Positions 8,043 to 15,041 of a DNA stretch of 36,290 bases are shown piece by piece. Each line of letters opens with the position of its first letter. Positions within the stretch are counted from its first letter, which is position 1. The stretch is from positions 1 through 36,290 of IMG/VR virus record IMGVR_UViG_3300019776_000048; one strand, given 5' to 3'. Source of the DNA: a virus. Position numbers and translations under genes: made by a program. Under the pieces are notes generated by a model. That model ran no database searches and was not told where the DNA came from. It saw only the letters and a program-made list of their open reading frames with translations.

Positions 8043-8266
8043 TTGTTCCCCCTTGCTCGGATTTTTGCGGCAAATACATGGTCATACCCATAGTATTCGT
8101 ATTGCGCTTCACACAACTTCGCGCACTCCTCACGCTCGGCTGCGGCGGCCAGGTCGGCAAAGCGGTGCAGGTCCTCCCACTCATGATCGAGCATTGTTTC
8201 CAACGGACCACACACCCGGCCTAAATCGCAGTGCCAGGCCATGCGGATGATGTCGTCGCGGGTCAT
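8039..8266 (-). CDS. Hypothetical phage protein, 75 aa
   Basis: Helical, acidic protein with the central motif AAAAEREECAKLCEAQYEYY. Proteins with an ECAKLCE-type helix are frequent in small accessory operons of proteobacterial phages; none has an assigned function that I know. Start at 8266 overlaps the preceding gene's stop (ATGA) and its stop overlaps the next start, so it is translationally coupled on both sides. Confidence 0.7.
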   Translation of the reverse strand: MTRDDIIRMAWHCDLGRVCGPLETMLDHEWEDLHRFADLAAAAEREECAKLCEAQYEYYGYDHVFAAKIRARGNK

Positions 8267-9126
8267 TTCAGCGCCTCCTTGATTGCGGTGATGGCAGTAA
8301 TCGTTTTTTGGAAGTAGTCGTACCCCGTAGCTCTTCCATCAATAGCGGCTTCTAACCCGCCTTCAGTTGGCCCAAATTCGCTATCAATGTGTTGCCAATC
8401 TGATTTCATGGTTTCTAAAGCCTCTTCCAACGCCTCCAGCGCCTGACGTAGCAGGGCGGCGTGGTCTGGTAATGCGGTGTAGAGCTTAGTTCCTGCTGGA
8501 ACATCAGCGGCTTTGAACGCGACAAACGTAAAGCACCCGTATGTAACCGGCATTTCCCCAGCTACTCCCACCGGCTCCGCTTGCTCCTGCTTGGGTGCTG
8601 AAACACGCTTGATAGCTTGATGCACTACATGAAACATAGTCTCGTAGTGACCGTGCTTTCCTTCCCGCATCTTCTTGTCGTACAGGTCTTGGACAAAGGC
8701 GTTTAGCTCCGTCTTGTCGTAAGTTTCCGCTTGCTCCTGCTTCAGCCGCTTCACTTCCATGCGAAGCTCGTCACGTTCGACTGCGATCAAGAATGCTTGA
8801 CCCGTCAGGCGCCGTATTTCACTTTGGGCAATATCCATTGCTTCTTCCGACAGCGGGCTACCCTCTGCCGCGTCTTTCAGCCGCTCCACTTCTGCGCGGA
8901 GTAAATCAATCTCCTTTTCACTTTCCAGACCTGCTGTGTACATGCGCCCATTGACGCTACCGTCATCAACCATCTTCTTTAGACGCTCGTGGTTATCTTT
9001 CAACTGCTCCACTTCAGCCACCAGTGCGTCGATGGTGTTTGCCGCATCAGTGAAGTCCTTCATCAGTGCAATGTCGGTATGTACCCAACGCAGCCGCTGT
9101 GCCACTGCTTTTGCTTGTTCAATCAT
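8263..9126 (-). CDS. Coiled-coil phage protein, 287 aa
   Basis: Starts MIEQAKAVAQRLR and contains several heptad-like segments (LVAEVEQLKDNHERLKKMV, LLRAEVERLKDAAEG, ELRMEVKRLKQEQAE), then a less helical middle (about 185-220) and a final helix HAALLRQALEALEEALETM. The opening resembles the next upstream gene's product (MIEQAKALSKHLR), suggesting duplication. No catalytic motif, signal peptide or membrane segment is seen. Four-base overlaps with both neighbours. Function unknown; a scaffold or protein-binding role is only a guess. Confidence 0.75.
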   Translation of the reverse strand: MIEQAKAVAQRLRWVHTDIALMKDFTDAANTIDALVAEVEQLKDNHERLKKMVDDGSVNGRMYTAGLESEKEIDLLRAEVERLKDAAEGSPLSEEAMDIAQSEIRRLTGQAFLIAVERDELRMEVKRLKQEQAETYDKTELNAFVQDLYDKKMREGKHGHYETMFHVVHQAIKRVSAPKQEQAEPVGVAGEMPVTYGCFTFVAFKAADVPAGTKLYTALPDHAALLRQALEALEEALETMKSDWQHIDSEFGPTEGGLEAAIDGRATGYDYFQKTITAITAIKEALK

Positions 9127-9452
9127 TTTGTATCTCCTAGTGCTGCACGGGCAGCGTCGCGCTTTTCTGTGTAGTCACCGCCGTTTTCAAGCAGAGCTTT
9201 CAACGCCTCCCGCAGCCGCTCCACTTCTTTACACATATCTTCAACAAGGTTGTCTTTAATAACAACAACTTTGTTCAGCCGCTCCACTTCTGCCAACAAC
9301 TCGCGGTTCATTGCAGTGCAGGATTTCCAATCAGATAGGTACTGCTCCGCCTCTTGCACCAGTGCGTCGATAGTGTCTGCGTAGCTAATTGTTATGTCTG
9401 TAAACTCTGCTTCGCGCAGATGCTTGGACAGTGCTTTAGCTTGTTCAATCAT
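9123..9452 (-). CDS. Coiled-coil phage protein, 109 aa, paralogue of the downstream gene
   Basis: Begins MIEQAKALSKHLREAEF, like the 287-residue neighbour, and shares the IDALVxEAEQ and LLAEVERLN heptads. It ends EKRDAARAALGDTK, a C-terminal pattern common in phage coiled-coil proteins of this kind. The start overlaps the upstream gene by eight bases and the stop overlaps the next start by four. Function unknown. Confidence 0.7.
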   Translation of the reverse strand: MIEQAKALSKHLREAEFTDITISYADTIDALVQEAEQYLSDWKSCTAMNRELLAEVERLNKVVVIKDNLVEDMCKEVERLREALKALLENGGDYTEKRDAARAALGDTK

Positions 9453-9675
9453 GCTTGTTCTCCTTCATCGCAGCGTCACGCAGAGCAACGTCCACCGGAT
9501 TGTTTTCGCAGCCGATTGCGTGACCGTGCTGGTAGTTACAGAGAAGGCATCGTTTGTTCTCCAGTGCTGTACGGGCAAGGTCGCTTAGCGCATAGCTAAC
9601 GGAGCTAGCTGCAATCTTTTCTAGCGCATCACGCAGCCGCTCAATCTCAGCGCGAAGTTGGTCTTCTGTTTTCAT
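9445..9675 (-). CDS. Small helical protein with a Cys/His cluster, 76 aa
   Basis: An N-terminal helix with heptads (LRAEIERLRDALEKIAASS) is followed by a CLLCNYQHGHAIGC cluster that could bind zinc. Residues ALSDLARTALEN resemble the ends of the neighbouring coiled-coil proteins. ATG 9675 overlaps the upstream stop. A function cannot be assigned. Confidence 0.65.
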   Translation of the reverse strand: MKTEDQLRAEIERLRDALEKIAASSVSYALSDLARTALENKRCLLCNYQHGHAIGCENNPVDVALRDAAMKENKHD

Positions 9676-10013
9676 GCTGCAATCTCCCCAACCATGCGTT
9701 GATTCATAATCGCAGCGTCCCGCTTGGCGCGAAACTTGGCCGCCCGTTGCGCTGGCGTTTCTCGGTGCCTCGGCTTGTCGCGGCCCACGCCGATCTGAAA
9801 TATTGGCATGGCGTCACGCCCACGGGCGTCCTTTTCCCACATAACAATGTGCGCCGCGCCCTGCTGGTGCAGTTCCCGGGTGTACTGGCACACCGTCAGG
9901 TAGTGCAGGCCCGTGTGCTCGGCCAGCTCCCGCTTGGTCATGGTGCCGTCCAGCATTGCAGCCACCATCTTGGCGAAGCTGATCGCGTTGATCTTGATGA
10001 TGCGGCGCTTCAT
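9672..10013 (-). CDS. Winged-helix DNA-binding protein, 113 aa
   Basis: Start set at ATG 10013, overlapping the upstream stop as ATGA; an in-frame extension upstream is ignored. Residues 12-55 (FAKMVAAMLDGTMTKRELAEHTGLHYLTVCQYTREL) look like a helix-turn-helix with a following wing (AHIVMWEKDARGRDAMPIFQIG). The C-terminus is basic (RETPAQRAAKFRAKRDA). Proteins of this kind in phages are probably transcription regulators. It lies inside the accessory operon and could be autoregulatory. Confidence 0.75.
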   Translation of the reverse strand: MKRRIIKINAISFAKMVAAMLDGTMTKRELAEHTGLHYLTVCQYTRELHQQGAAHIVMWEKDARGRDAMPIFQIGVGRDKPRHRETPAQRAAKFRAKRDAAIMNQRMVGEIAA

Positions 10014-10177
10014 ACCAGCCACCTCACCACGCTGGCCATACCGATGATGGCCAGCACAAACCACAAGATGCACAGTGCGACCACTGCCATGAAGATGCTG
10101 GCGTCAAACAAGGACGTAATGTGCTTGTCGTCGCAGTCGCAATTGCGGCCCTGGGCGCAGTCGTCGTTGCAGGTCAT
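10010..10177 (-). CDS. Small Cys-rich single-TM protein, 55 aa
   Basis: The start at ATG 10177 overlaps the stop of the gene above it (ATGA), supporting it over longer in-frame extensions. The N-terminus is MTCNDDCAQGRNCDCDD, a C-x3-C-x4-CxC pattern resembling the CNQGR-type head of small phage membrane proteins. A single membrane segment follows (about 28-50, IFMAVVALCILWFVLAIIGMA). It overlaps the winged-helix gene start. Possible roles include envelope modification or superinfection exclusion; nothing in the sequence decides this. Confidence 0.6.
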   Translation of the reverse strand: MTCNDDCAQGRNCDCDDKHITSLFDASIFMAVVALCILWFVLAIIGMASVVRWLV

Positions 10178-10386
10178 ATTGATGCTTTCGTAATCATCTT
10201 TTTGCCATGGGTGCCAATGCTGGCGGTCATGTTTACCCTTGTAAGTGCCTGCTTCTGCACTTCCCTCATCTGCGCAGTGGTCAGCGTATTGCTTCGGCGC
10301 TTCTTCACAGTTTTGGGTTCTGTTCGCCATGTAAACGCCGTGTGCGTGCTTTTTGGCGTGCCATCCGGCCATGTTGCGGCGCTCAC
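10174..10386 (-). CDS. Hypothetical basic protein, about 70 aa, GTG start
   Basis: A GTG at 10386 overlaps the upstream stop as GTGA, and the stop overlaps the next ATG as ATGA. The protein is strongly basic (KTVKKRRSNTLTTAQMREVQKQ) with no membrane segment. It is framed by two tiny membrane-protein genes, so the trio looks translationally coupled. The start could instead be the GTG at 10398. No family recognised. Confidence 0.5.
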   Translation of the reverse strand: MSAATWPDGTPKSTHTAFTWRTEPKTVKKRRSNTLTTAQMREVQKQALTRVNMTASIGTHGKKMITKASI

Positions 10387-10508
10387 AGCACCCACCACAG
10401 CACAGCGAACGACAGCACATAGGTCAGGGCGAACAGCACGCGCAGCGGCGTCCAGTAGGGCGGCTTGGTAAAAATTACTCGTTGGTAGTGTTCACGGTAT
10501 TGGGACAT
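10383..10508 (-). CDS. Tiny single-TM membrane protein, 41 aa
   Basis: ATG 10508 has a strong AAGGAGAG ribosome-binding site eight bases upstream. The protein has a polar head (MSQYREHYQR), a PPYW turn, and one membrane segment (about 22-41, LRVLFALTYVLSFAVLWWVL) that reaches the C-terminus. The stop overlaps the next gene's GTG. The good Shine-Dalgarno, clean topology and overlaps argue that it is real. Function unknown. Confidence 0.6.
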   Translation of the reverse strand: MSQYREHYQRVIFTKPPYWTPLRVLFALTYVLSFAVLWWVL

Positions 10509-10527
10509 GGTTCTCTCCTTGGTTGGT

Positions 10528-10541
10528 GGGGCTTTCGCCCC
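10528..10541 (-). other. GAAA-loop hairpin in the leader of the 41-aa gene
   Basis: On the minus strand a GGGGC-GAAA-GCCCC hairpin with a stable GNRA tetraloop lies between the stop at 10550 and the ribosome-binding site of the gene starting at 10508. There is no U-tract after it, so it is more likely an mRNA processing or stability element, or an attenuator, than a terminator. Confidence 0.45.
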
Positions 10542-10549
10542 GGGTTGGT

Positions 10550-10738
10550 TTACTTCGCGGCCACTCGGCTCAGGAAACTAAACAGCTTGCTGGTTGCGCA
10601 GCGTTCGCACTTGTTGGCCGATACTGCGAATTCAGCATACGGCGCTGCAATGTATTCAGTGCCCCAGCCGGTACGGCGGCCAGCGCATGCAGCGTTACCG
10701 GTCTTGGTGTCGCGTAGGTGGTTTTTACGTGCTTCCAT
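10550..10738 (-). CDS. Small Cys-containing phage protein, 62 aa
   Basis: ATG 10738 is preceded by AAGGAGTTCAAA. The protein starts MEARKNHLRDTKTGNAACAGRR and has a KCERCATSKLF motif near the end, so one CxxC is present plus Cys18; a zinc-binding site is possible. Small phage proteins with the NHLRD...CERC layout are common but unassigned. It is the first gene behind the minus-strand promoter candidate at 10770-10797. Confidence 0.7.
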   Translation of the reverse strand: MEARKNHLRDTKTGNAACAGRRTGWGTEYIAAPYAEFAVSANKCERCATSKLFSFLSRVAAK

Positions 10739-10769
10739 TTTGAACTCCTTGGTTTGTTGCGATGGTGAA

Positions 10770-10797
10770 AGTATAAACGCCTTTTACAACAAAGCAA
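10770..10797 (-). promoter_or_regulatory. Sigma70-type promoter candidate for the accessory operon
   Basis: On the minus strand TTGCTT (10797-10792) is separated by 16 bases from TATACT (10775-10770), in the only gap of any size between the VRR-NUC gene and the accessory operon. The start site would lie near 10763, with the first AUG at 10738. Both hexamers are close to consensus; activity is inferred. Confidence 0.6.
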
Positions 10798-10812
10798 ACA
10801 TTTTTTTGCAAT

Positions 10813-11166
10813 CTAAGGGTTTATCCTAGTCTTTGCAATCTCAGCCACCATGCTTTTCGCTTCCTCCGCGCCACGGCAAACGATGCATTCATACCCCAAG
10901 CCTCGCAGGTAGCTCATCCAATCGCGCTGCTCCTCGCTGACCACACCGCCCTTGGTGCGCTTCATTTCCACCCACAGCCACCAGGCTGGCACAAACAAAT
11001 CCGGCACGCCGCTGCTCACGCCTTCGGCCTTAAGCCGCCCAGCCTCTGATGGCCGCCTGGCCCCGCCGTTGGGGATGGCAAAAATACGCACGCCGCGATA
11101 CGTTTGGCGGAACCACTGCACAAACTCGCGCTGCTCAAAATGTTCGGTGGGCACTAAAATGGGCAT
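10813..11166 (-). CDS. VRR-NUC family nuclease (Holliday-junction resolvase-like)
   Basis: 117 residues from ATG 11166. The PD-(D/E)XK core is visible: IPNGGARR at 31-38, GVPDLF with Asp56, the WVEMK motif with Glu67 and Lys69, and Gln80 in SEEQRDW. VRR-NUC nucleases of this short type are often found in phages next to helicases and can cut branched DNA. Here it lies downstream of a SF2 helicase and a Cas4-like nuclease. The start overlaps the preceding small gene by 13 bases. A longer in-frame N-terminus exists but is unlike the family. Confidence 0.85.
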   Translation of the reverse strand: MPILVPTEHFEQREFVQWFRQTYRGVRIFAIPNGGARRPSEAGRLKAEGVSSGVPDLFVPAWWLWVEMKRTKGGVVSEEQRDWMSYLRGLGYECIVCRGAEEAKSMVAEIAKTRINP

Positions 11167-11339
11167 TCTTCTTCCCATTTGTCGCACGCGCCAATGGCGG
11201 CGGCAAACTCGGCTGGCGGCGTCATAAAGAACTCGGTGCACACGCCGTCCGTGCCGTACATCTCGCAGGTGTGGCAACACATTGGGGCTGGTGGCGGGTT
11301 GCGCCACAGGGTTACAAACTCAGGCTCTGGCGGTCTCAT
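11154..11339 (-). CDS. Small Cys-rich protein, 61 aa
   Basis: Starts MRPPEPEFVTLWRN and has CCHTCEMYGTDGVC in the middle and a later CDKWEEEC, suggesting a small zinc-binding fold. The start lies inside the 3' end of the helicase gene (20-base overlap) and the stop lies inside the VRR-NUC start. It may be an accessory factor for the flanking helicase and nuclease; that is inferred only from position. Confidence 0.65.
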   Translation of the reverse strand: MRPPEPEFVTLWRNPPPAPMCCHTCEMYGTDGVCTEFFMTPPAEFAAAIGACDKWEEECPF

Positions 11340-12921
11340 TCCATTCCCTCCTTAAAACGCGGGCAAACTTGCCGTCCAATTTGTATTCAATGCTGCGCGG
11401 TGCAGCGCCTTGGTTCATGCAGGCGGCAATGTCCGACAGGTCAGCTACCGCATAGTCCAGCGCGGCCCCGGCGTTGCGGGCGATTTGCGCCAACTCCGAA
11501 CGTGACCGCTGGCCCGCGTAGCCATCGTGCATGATGGGCCAATATTCGGTCACCGGCTTGTCGCTCAAGCCTCCATAGAACGTGCAGGCCAACATTTCTT
11601 TGCCGCTGGCCTTGCTGATGTGCTTGCGCCAGTTCCACTCCGTCACCTCCAAGTCTTTCCCCTCCACGCCCATGATGTCGTCGTTGCGCAGTTGGTATTT
11701 CTTTTCCACGGGCGGCGGGAACTCATGGCCGCAGTTGGGGCACGCCATCACACTGATGTGCACCAGTTCGTCGCATTCAGGGCAAACCTTTACTGGCGCT
11801 TCGCCATTGCCGTCGCCGCCCTTGCGCGGTGGCTGAACGGCGGTGATCGGGCCGTGCGTCTCCACCACGCCAGCAAAGTCCAGCACCAGGCAGTGGTCGG
11901 TATGCTCTTTCGGGCGCAGGCCACGCCCCGCCATCTGGACGTACAGGCTGGCGCTCATAGTTGGGCGCAGCATGGCTATCAAATCGACGTTTGGCGCGTC
12001 AAATCCGGTGGTTAGTACATTGGCATTGGTCAGCGCCTGAATGCGTCCTGCTTTGAAGTCCCGCAGGATGCGCTCGCGCTCGGCCTTCGGCGTGTCGCCG
12101 GTCACGCATTCGGCCTTGATGCCGTAGAAGGTCAGCGCCTCGGCAATGTGGCGGCTGTGCTGCACGCCAGCGCAGAACACCAACCAAGAGCGCCGACTGC
12201 CTGCCAAGGCAATAATCTCGCGCACCACTGTATGATTCTTGTCGTCGGTATCCACCGCCGCCTGCAACTCGGATTCAATGAATTCACCGCCGCGCTTGTG
12301 CACGCCCTCGGTGGTGAGCTTGGCTTTGGTGATCTTGGAACGCAGTGGGGCCAAGTGCTTCTTGAAGATCAGTTCCTCAATCGTCACCGGCTCAATCAGC
12401 GCATCAAATAGCGCAGGCTTGTCGGTAATCAGCCCATGCCCCAAGCGGTAAGGCGTGGCCGTTAATCCTATCACCCGCAAGCTGGGGTTTGTCCGATACA
12501 AGTCCGATAGAAGTGTCCGATAGCCGCCTTCGTCCTTGTGGCTAACTAGGTGGCACTCGTCAATAATCACCAAATCAATGTGCCCCAAAAGCGCGGCCTT
12601 GTTGCGCACGGACTGGATGCCAGCAAAGGTGATTGGCTCGCCCAGTTGCTTCTTGCCAATGCTGGCGCTGTATATGCCCATCGGAGCACCGCGCCAGTGC
12701 TGGCGCATTTTTTCGGCGTTCTGCTCAATCAATTCCTTAACGTGCGTTAGCATCAGCACGCGGGTCTCCGGCCACGATTGCAGCGCGTCCTTGCACAACG
12801 CCGCAACGATGTGGCTCTTGCCCGCGCCAGTTGGAAGCACCAAGCATGGGTTGCCCGCGTGGCCCGCCTCAAACCATGCGTATAGCTGGTCTATGGTGCG
12901 TTGTTGGTAGTCACGGAGCAT
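11320..12921 (-). CDS. SF2 DEAD/DEAH-type helicase with C-terminal zinc ribbon
   Basis: 533 residues from ATG 12921. Motif I is PTGAGKS (30-36), motif II DECH (121-124), motif III TATP (154-157) and motif VI QMAGRGLRP (329-337), so both RecA-like lobes of a ResIII-type helicase are complete. A four-cysteine zinc ribbon follows (CPEC at 380-383, CPNC at 394-397), and a 130-residue C-terminal domain that I do not recognise. It probably unwinds or remodels DNA in phage replication or recombination together with the adjacent Cas4-like nuclease. An in-frame extension upstream is discounted because ATG 12921 starts the canonical MLRDYQQ. Confidence 0.9.
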   Translation of the reverse strand: MLRDYQQRTIDQLYAWFEAGHAGNPCLVLPTGAGKSHIVAALCKDALQSWPETRVLMLTHVKELIEQNAEKMRQHWRGAPMGIYSASIGKKQLGEPITFAGIQSVRNKAALLGHIDLVIIDECHLVSHKDEGGYRTLLSDLYRTNPSLRVIGLTATPYRLGHGLITDKPALFDALIEPVTIEELIFKKHLAPLRSKITKAKLTTEGVHKRGGEFIESELQAAVDTDDKNHTVVREIIALAGSRRSWLVFCAGVQHSRHIAEALTFYGIKAECVTGDTPKAERERILRDFKAGRIQALTNANVLTTGFDAPNVDLIAMLRPTMSASLYVQMAGRGLRPKEHTDHCLVLDFAGVVETHGPITAVQPPRKGGDGNGEAPVKVCPECDELVHISVMACPNCGHEFPPPVEKKYQLRNDDIMGVEGKDLEVTEWNWRKHISKASGKEMLACTFYGGLSDKPVTEYWPIMHDGYAGQRSRSELAQIARNAGAALDYAVADLSDIAACMNQGAAPRSIEYKLDGKFARVLRREWNETARA

Positions 12922-12923
12922 GC

Positions 12924-13955
12924 TCACCCCACTATCCTTCCATTGAACTCGCGCCGCAGGTCTTTCAACTGCTTCCACTCACCAGCGCACGCCGCAGCGT
13001 TGGCCAGCAACTCACGCGAACCGTACACGCCCTCGCCGGAATCTCCGTTGGCAACGTCCTGCCCGCCAATCTCATAGATAGCCACAAAGTCCACCGCGCT
13101 ATCCTTGCGCTGCCACGGCACCAAATCAGGATGCAACACATGGCTTTCGCAACCGTCCTTCTGGTGGCTAAACGGCACAACGTCATCCCACTTGGCGCAG
13201 TGCCAGGTGCCGTCGCTCAATGGCGTGGCGTTGGCGCAGGTGCGGCAGTTCACGTTCTTGGTGGTCTTGGAGCCGTGGCACAGGTCGTAGCCGTCGCAGA
13301 ACTTGCATTGATACCAGCTAGGGTCTGCGCTGATTGGCTCGGGCATCCGGTCAGTCAAAACAATGCGGTGTCCACGGTCCACATACTTTTGCGCTAGTTC
13401 CTTGTCCAGCCGCACGCGCTCGGTGTAGATGCGGTCATCATCCTTGCACACGGACACATACAGTGCGCGGTCTATGCCGGTGCCCAGCATGTAGAGTTGC
13501 ATCTGGACAAAGTGCTCCGGTTTTGACTTCTCCACGCCATTCTTTTCTACATCATTGAACGACTTGAGGCTGTGCGTCTTGAACTCGGCAATGTGGCGCG
13601 TCTTAGGCGCGTCCGGCACGCCACGCTCAATCACCGCATCAATGCTGCCGGAGACGTGGCAGCCAAAATCCACCCGCGCCTGCTTGCCGTTGATGGTGCC
13701 GCGCACGTCCATGCCAATCATGCGCAGGTCGTTGATGATGGTGGCCTCCTCCATCTGCCCACGGCGGAACACGCGCAGGATGCGCCCTGGGAACTTGGGC
13801 GACACCGCCCAGCGGAATGACAGCCACAACCAGCGGTCGCACGGGCCGCCAAGCAACGAGCAGCCAAGGTGCGGGCGCGGATCTTCTGGTTTAGACTCAA
13901 ACGCAGCGTCAATCAGCGCCTGAATATCGTTGGTCAATTTGGGGATGGCGGTCAT
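12924..13955 (-). CDS. Cas4-like PD-(D/E)XK nuclease with iron-sulfur cysteine pattern
   Basis: 343 residues from ATG 13955, preceded by TTGGAG and overlapping the upstream stop (ATGA). Nuclease residues appear in order: Glu69/Glu70 (GQMEEATIINDL), Asp106 (GSIDAVI), Glu124-x-Lys126 (IAEFKT) and Gln151-x3-Tyr155 (QMQLY). Cys32 or Cys39 near the N-terminus and C-x2-C-x5-C at 217-226 (CKFCDGYDLC) reproduce the 4Fe-4S ligand layout of Cas4 and AddB nucleases. A second Cys cluster (237, 240, 253, 269) follows and may bind zinc. It probably processes DNA ends in recombination; there is no CRISPR array here. Confidence 0.85.
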   Translation of the reverse strand: MTAIPKLTNDIQALIDAAFESKPEDPRPHLGCSLLGGPCDRWLWLSFRWAVSPKFPGRILRVFRRGQMEEATIINDLRMIGMDVRGTINGKQARVDFGCHVSGSIDAVIERGVPDAPKTRHIAEFKTHSLKSFNDVEKNGVEKSKPEHFVQMQLYMLGTGIDRALYVSVCKDDDRIYTERVRLDKELAQKYVDRGHRIVLTDRMPEPISADPSWYQCKFCDGYDLCHGSKTTKNVNCRTCANATPLSDGTWHCAKWDDVVPFSHQKDGCESHVLHPDLVPWQRKDSAVDFVAIYEIGGQDVANGDSGEGVYGSRELLANAAACAGEWKQLKDLRREFNGRIVG

Positions 13956-14248
13956 ACATGGCTCCAAGTAAAGTATTGCAGGACCTTCTCGACGGTGCGT
14001 ACATGGACGCCGTGCTGGCGTGCCAGCGCTTCATTACTCAGGTTGTCACGGATGTGCTGGCGCAGTTTGTCGCGCTGGCGGGCCGCGCTGCGTATGGCCT
14101 CAACGTCATCTTCGGTTAGTTTGGTTTGCGGCAACTCCGCGCCGCGCAACGCCATAGACCTAGCGCGGGACAAGTATTCGCCACGTTCCAACACATGATC
14201 AGGCCTTGCGGCCCTGCCGCTTGCCCCGGAATAGTTTGTTTGTGCCAT
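13952..14248 (-). CDS. Small HTH-type DNA-binding protein, 98 aa
   Basis: ATG 14248 has AAGGAG upstream. The basic N-terminus (ASGRAARPDH) is followed by TKLTEDDVEAIRSAARQRDKLRQHI and then NEALARQHGVHVRTVEKVLQ, a clear helix-turn-helix. The overall layout is like small phage HTH proteins with an AxxHGVxxRTVEKV recognition helix. It is coupled to the Cas4-like gene. Its target is unknown. Confidence 0.75.
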   Translation of the reverse strand: MAQTNYSGASGRAARPDHVLERGEYLSRARSMALRGAELPQTKLTEDDVEAIRSAARQRDKLRQHIRDNLSNEALARQHGVHVRTVEKVLQYFTWSHV

Positions 14249-14289
14249 AATGAAATCTGCTCCTTGTAAGTTGTCATATCTCCCTACTT

Positions 14290-14320
14290 GCCCCGGCCTT
14301 ATCCGCCGGGGCTTTTTTTT
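14290..14320 (+). terminator. Plus-strand intrinsic terminator within the minus-strand operon
   Basis: An 8-bp perfect stem, GCCCCGGC (14290-14297) and GCCGGGGC (14305-14312), is followed by eight T on the plus strand (14313-14320). It therefore stops plus-strand transcription, although the flanking genes are all on the minus strand. For minus-strand RNA the A-run precedes the stem and there is no U-tract after it. It would block antisense read-through into the operon, and may also act as a hairpin in the minus-strand message. Confidence 0.65.
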
Positions 14321-14325
14321 GGGGC

Positions 14326-14829
14326 TTACTTCTTAGCCAGCCACGGTGGCGTTGCCTTGGCCGGTGCCGCGCTTGCTGCCGCAGCGGTTGGGGCCGCAGG
14401 CACGCTGCCGGTCAGTGAACGGAAGCCCCGAACCTCGTTGGTGGCGTCATAGGTCTTGCCGGTCCTGTCGTCCGTGCGAGCTGCGCGAATGTCCAGCTTG
14501 ATGCCAATCTGTCCGCCAATCAGTTGATCGGTGTCGGTCACGCGGGACAGCCCAATGGCACGCATCACCTCGCCCAATTGCTGGCGCCCAATCTCCTCCG
14601 CCTTGGCGCTGGCGTTCTTGATGTTCAGGTTGCCAAATACCACACGTCCCTGGTGCGTCGGGCCGGTGATGTCGTAGCGCAGTTTGATGTACTGGCCGTT
14701 GCCGTCATTGGTGGCCTTGAGTTCGGCCTGCGTAATGTGGGCGGTGTACCAACCAGCGGGCAGCGGGTCAAAGCTGCTGGTGCCTTGGGGCAGTTGGTCA
14801 ACGTCAAAAGATTCGGTAAGAAATGCCAT
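14326..14829 (-). CDS. DUF669-type single-stranded DNA-binding protein
   Basis: 167 residues. The pattern FDPLPAGWYTAHITQAELKATNDGNGQYIKLRYDI and the later VVFGNLNIKNASAKAEEIGRQQL fit the DUF669 family, phage proteins regarded as ssDNA-binding. An Ala/Pro-rich linker (about 140-160) leads to the short end PPWLAKK, which lacks the acidic tip of bacterial SSB. It lies downstream of the Sak4-like ATPase, and such pairs act together in single-strand annealing or strand exchange. GGAG precedes the start. Confidence 0.8.
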   Translation of the reverse strand: MAFLTESFDVDQLPQGTSSFDPLPAGWYTAHITQAELKATNDGNGQYIKLRYDITGPTHQGRVVFGNLNIKNASAKAEEIGRQQLGEVMRAIGLSRVTDTDQLIGGQIGIKLDIRAARTDDRTGKTYDATNEVRGFRSLTGSVPAAPTAAAASAAPAKATPPWLAKK

Positions 14830-14835
14830 GGTAAT

Positions 14836-15039
14836 TTACTCCGGTAGATATTCAGGGTTAATGATTTCGGGTTCAGGAAGTTCAAATACTTCGTAATGGT
14901 TTTGGCCTCCATTGCGCCAATCCATTCTTTCGTCAAGTTCTTCAGCTATTTTGCAAGCGTTCACTTTGTCGGAAAATATCCCAACAATGTTGGAGCTAAT
15001 TCCGCATTCAATACAGCCAATGTTAAATACCGCGTACAT
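14836..15039 (-). CDS. Hypothetical protein, 67 aa
   Basis: ATG 15039 with AAGGAG, which lies inside the last codons of the gene before it. It is an acidic protein with CIECGISSNIVGIFSDKVNACKIAEELDERM and ends in a Pro/Glu tail. The first half is compatible with a small alpha/beta fold. No family recognised. It separates the SSB from the upstream recombination genes by only a few bases on each side. Confidence 0.65.
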   Translation of the reverse strand: MYAVFNIGCIECGISSNIVGIFSDKVNACKIAEELDERMDWRNGGQNHYEVFELPEPEIINPEYLPE

Positions 15040-15041
15040 AT

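Noticed and set aside
10010-10420. A single 136-residue protein covering the small membrane-protein region
   Set aside because: Three shorter frames with stop/start overlaps (GTGA, ATGA) and a strong ribosome-binding site explain the region better, and the extended N-terminus is an unlikely Cys/His/Lys-rich stretch.
12924-13955. CRISPR-Cas locus suggested by the Cas4-like gene
   Set aside because: No repeat-spacer array and no Cas1, Cas2 or effector gene is present. Cas4-like nucleases occur alone in many phages.
14290-14320. Terminator for the SSB gene on the minus strand
   Set aside because: On the minus strand the A-run comes before the stem and no U-tract follows it, so it cannot act as a normal intrinsic terminator for that RNA.
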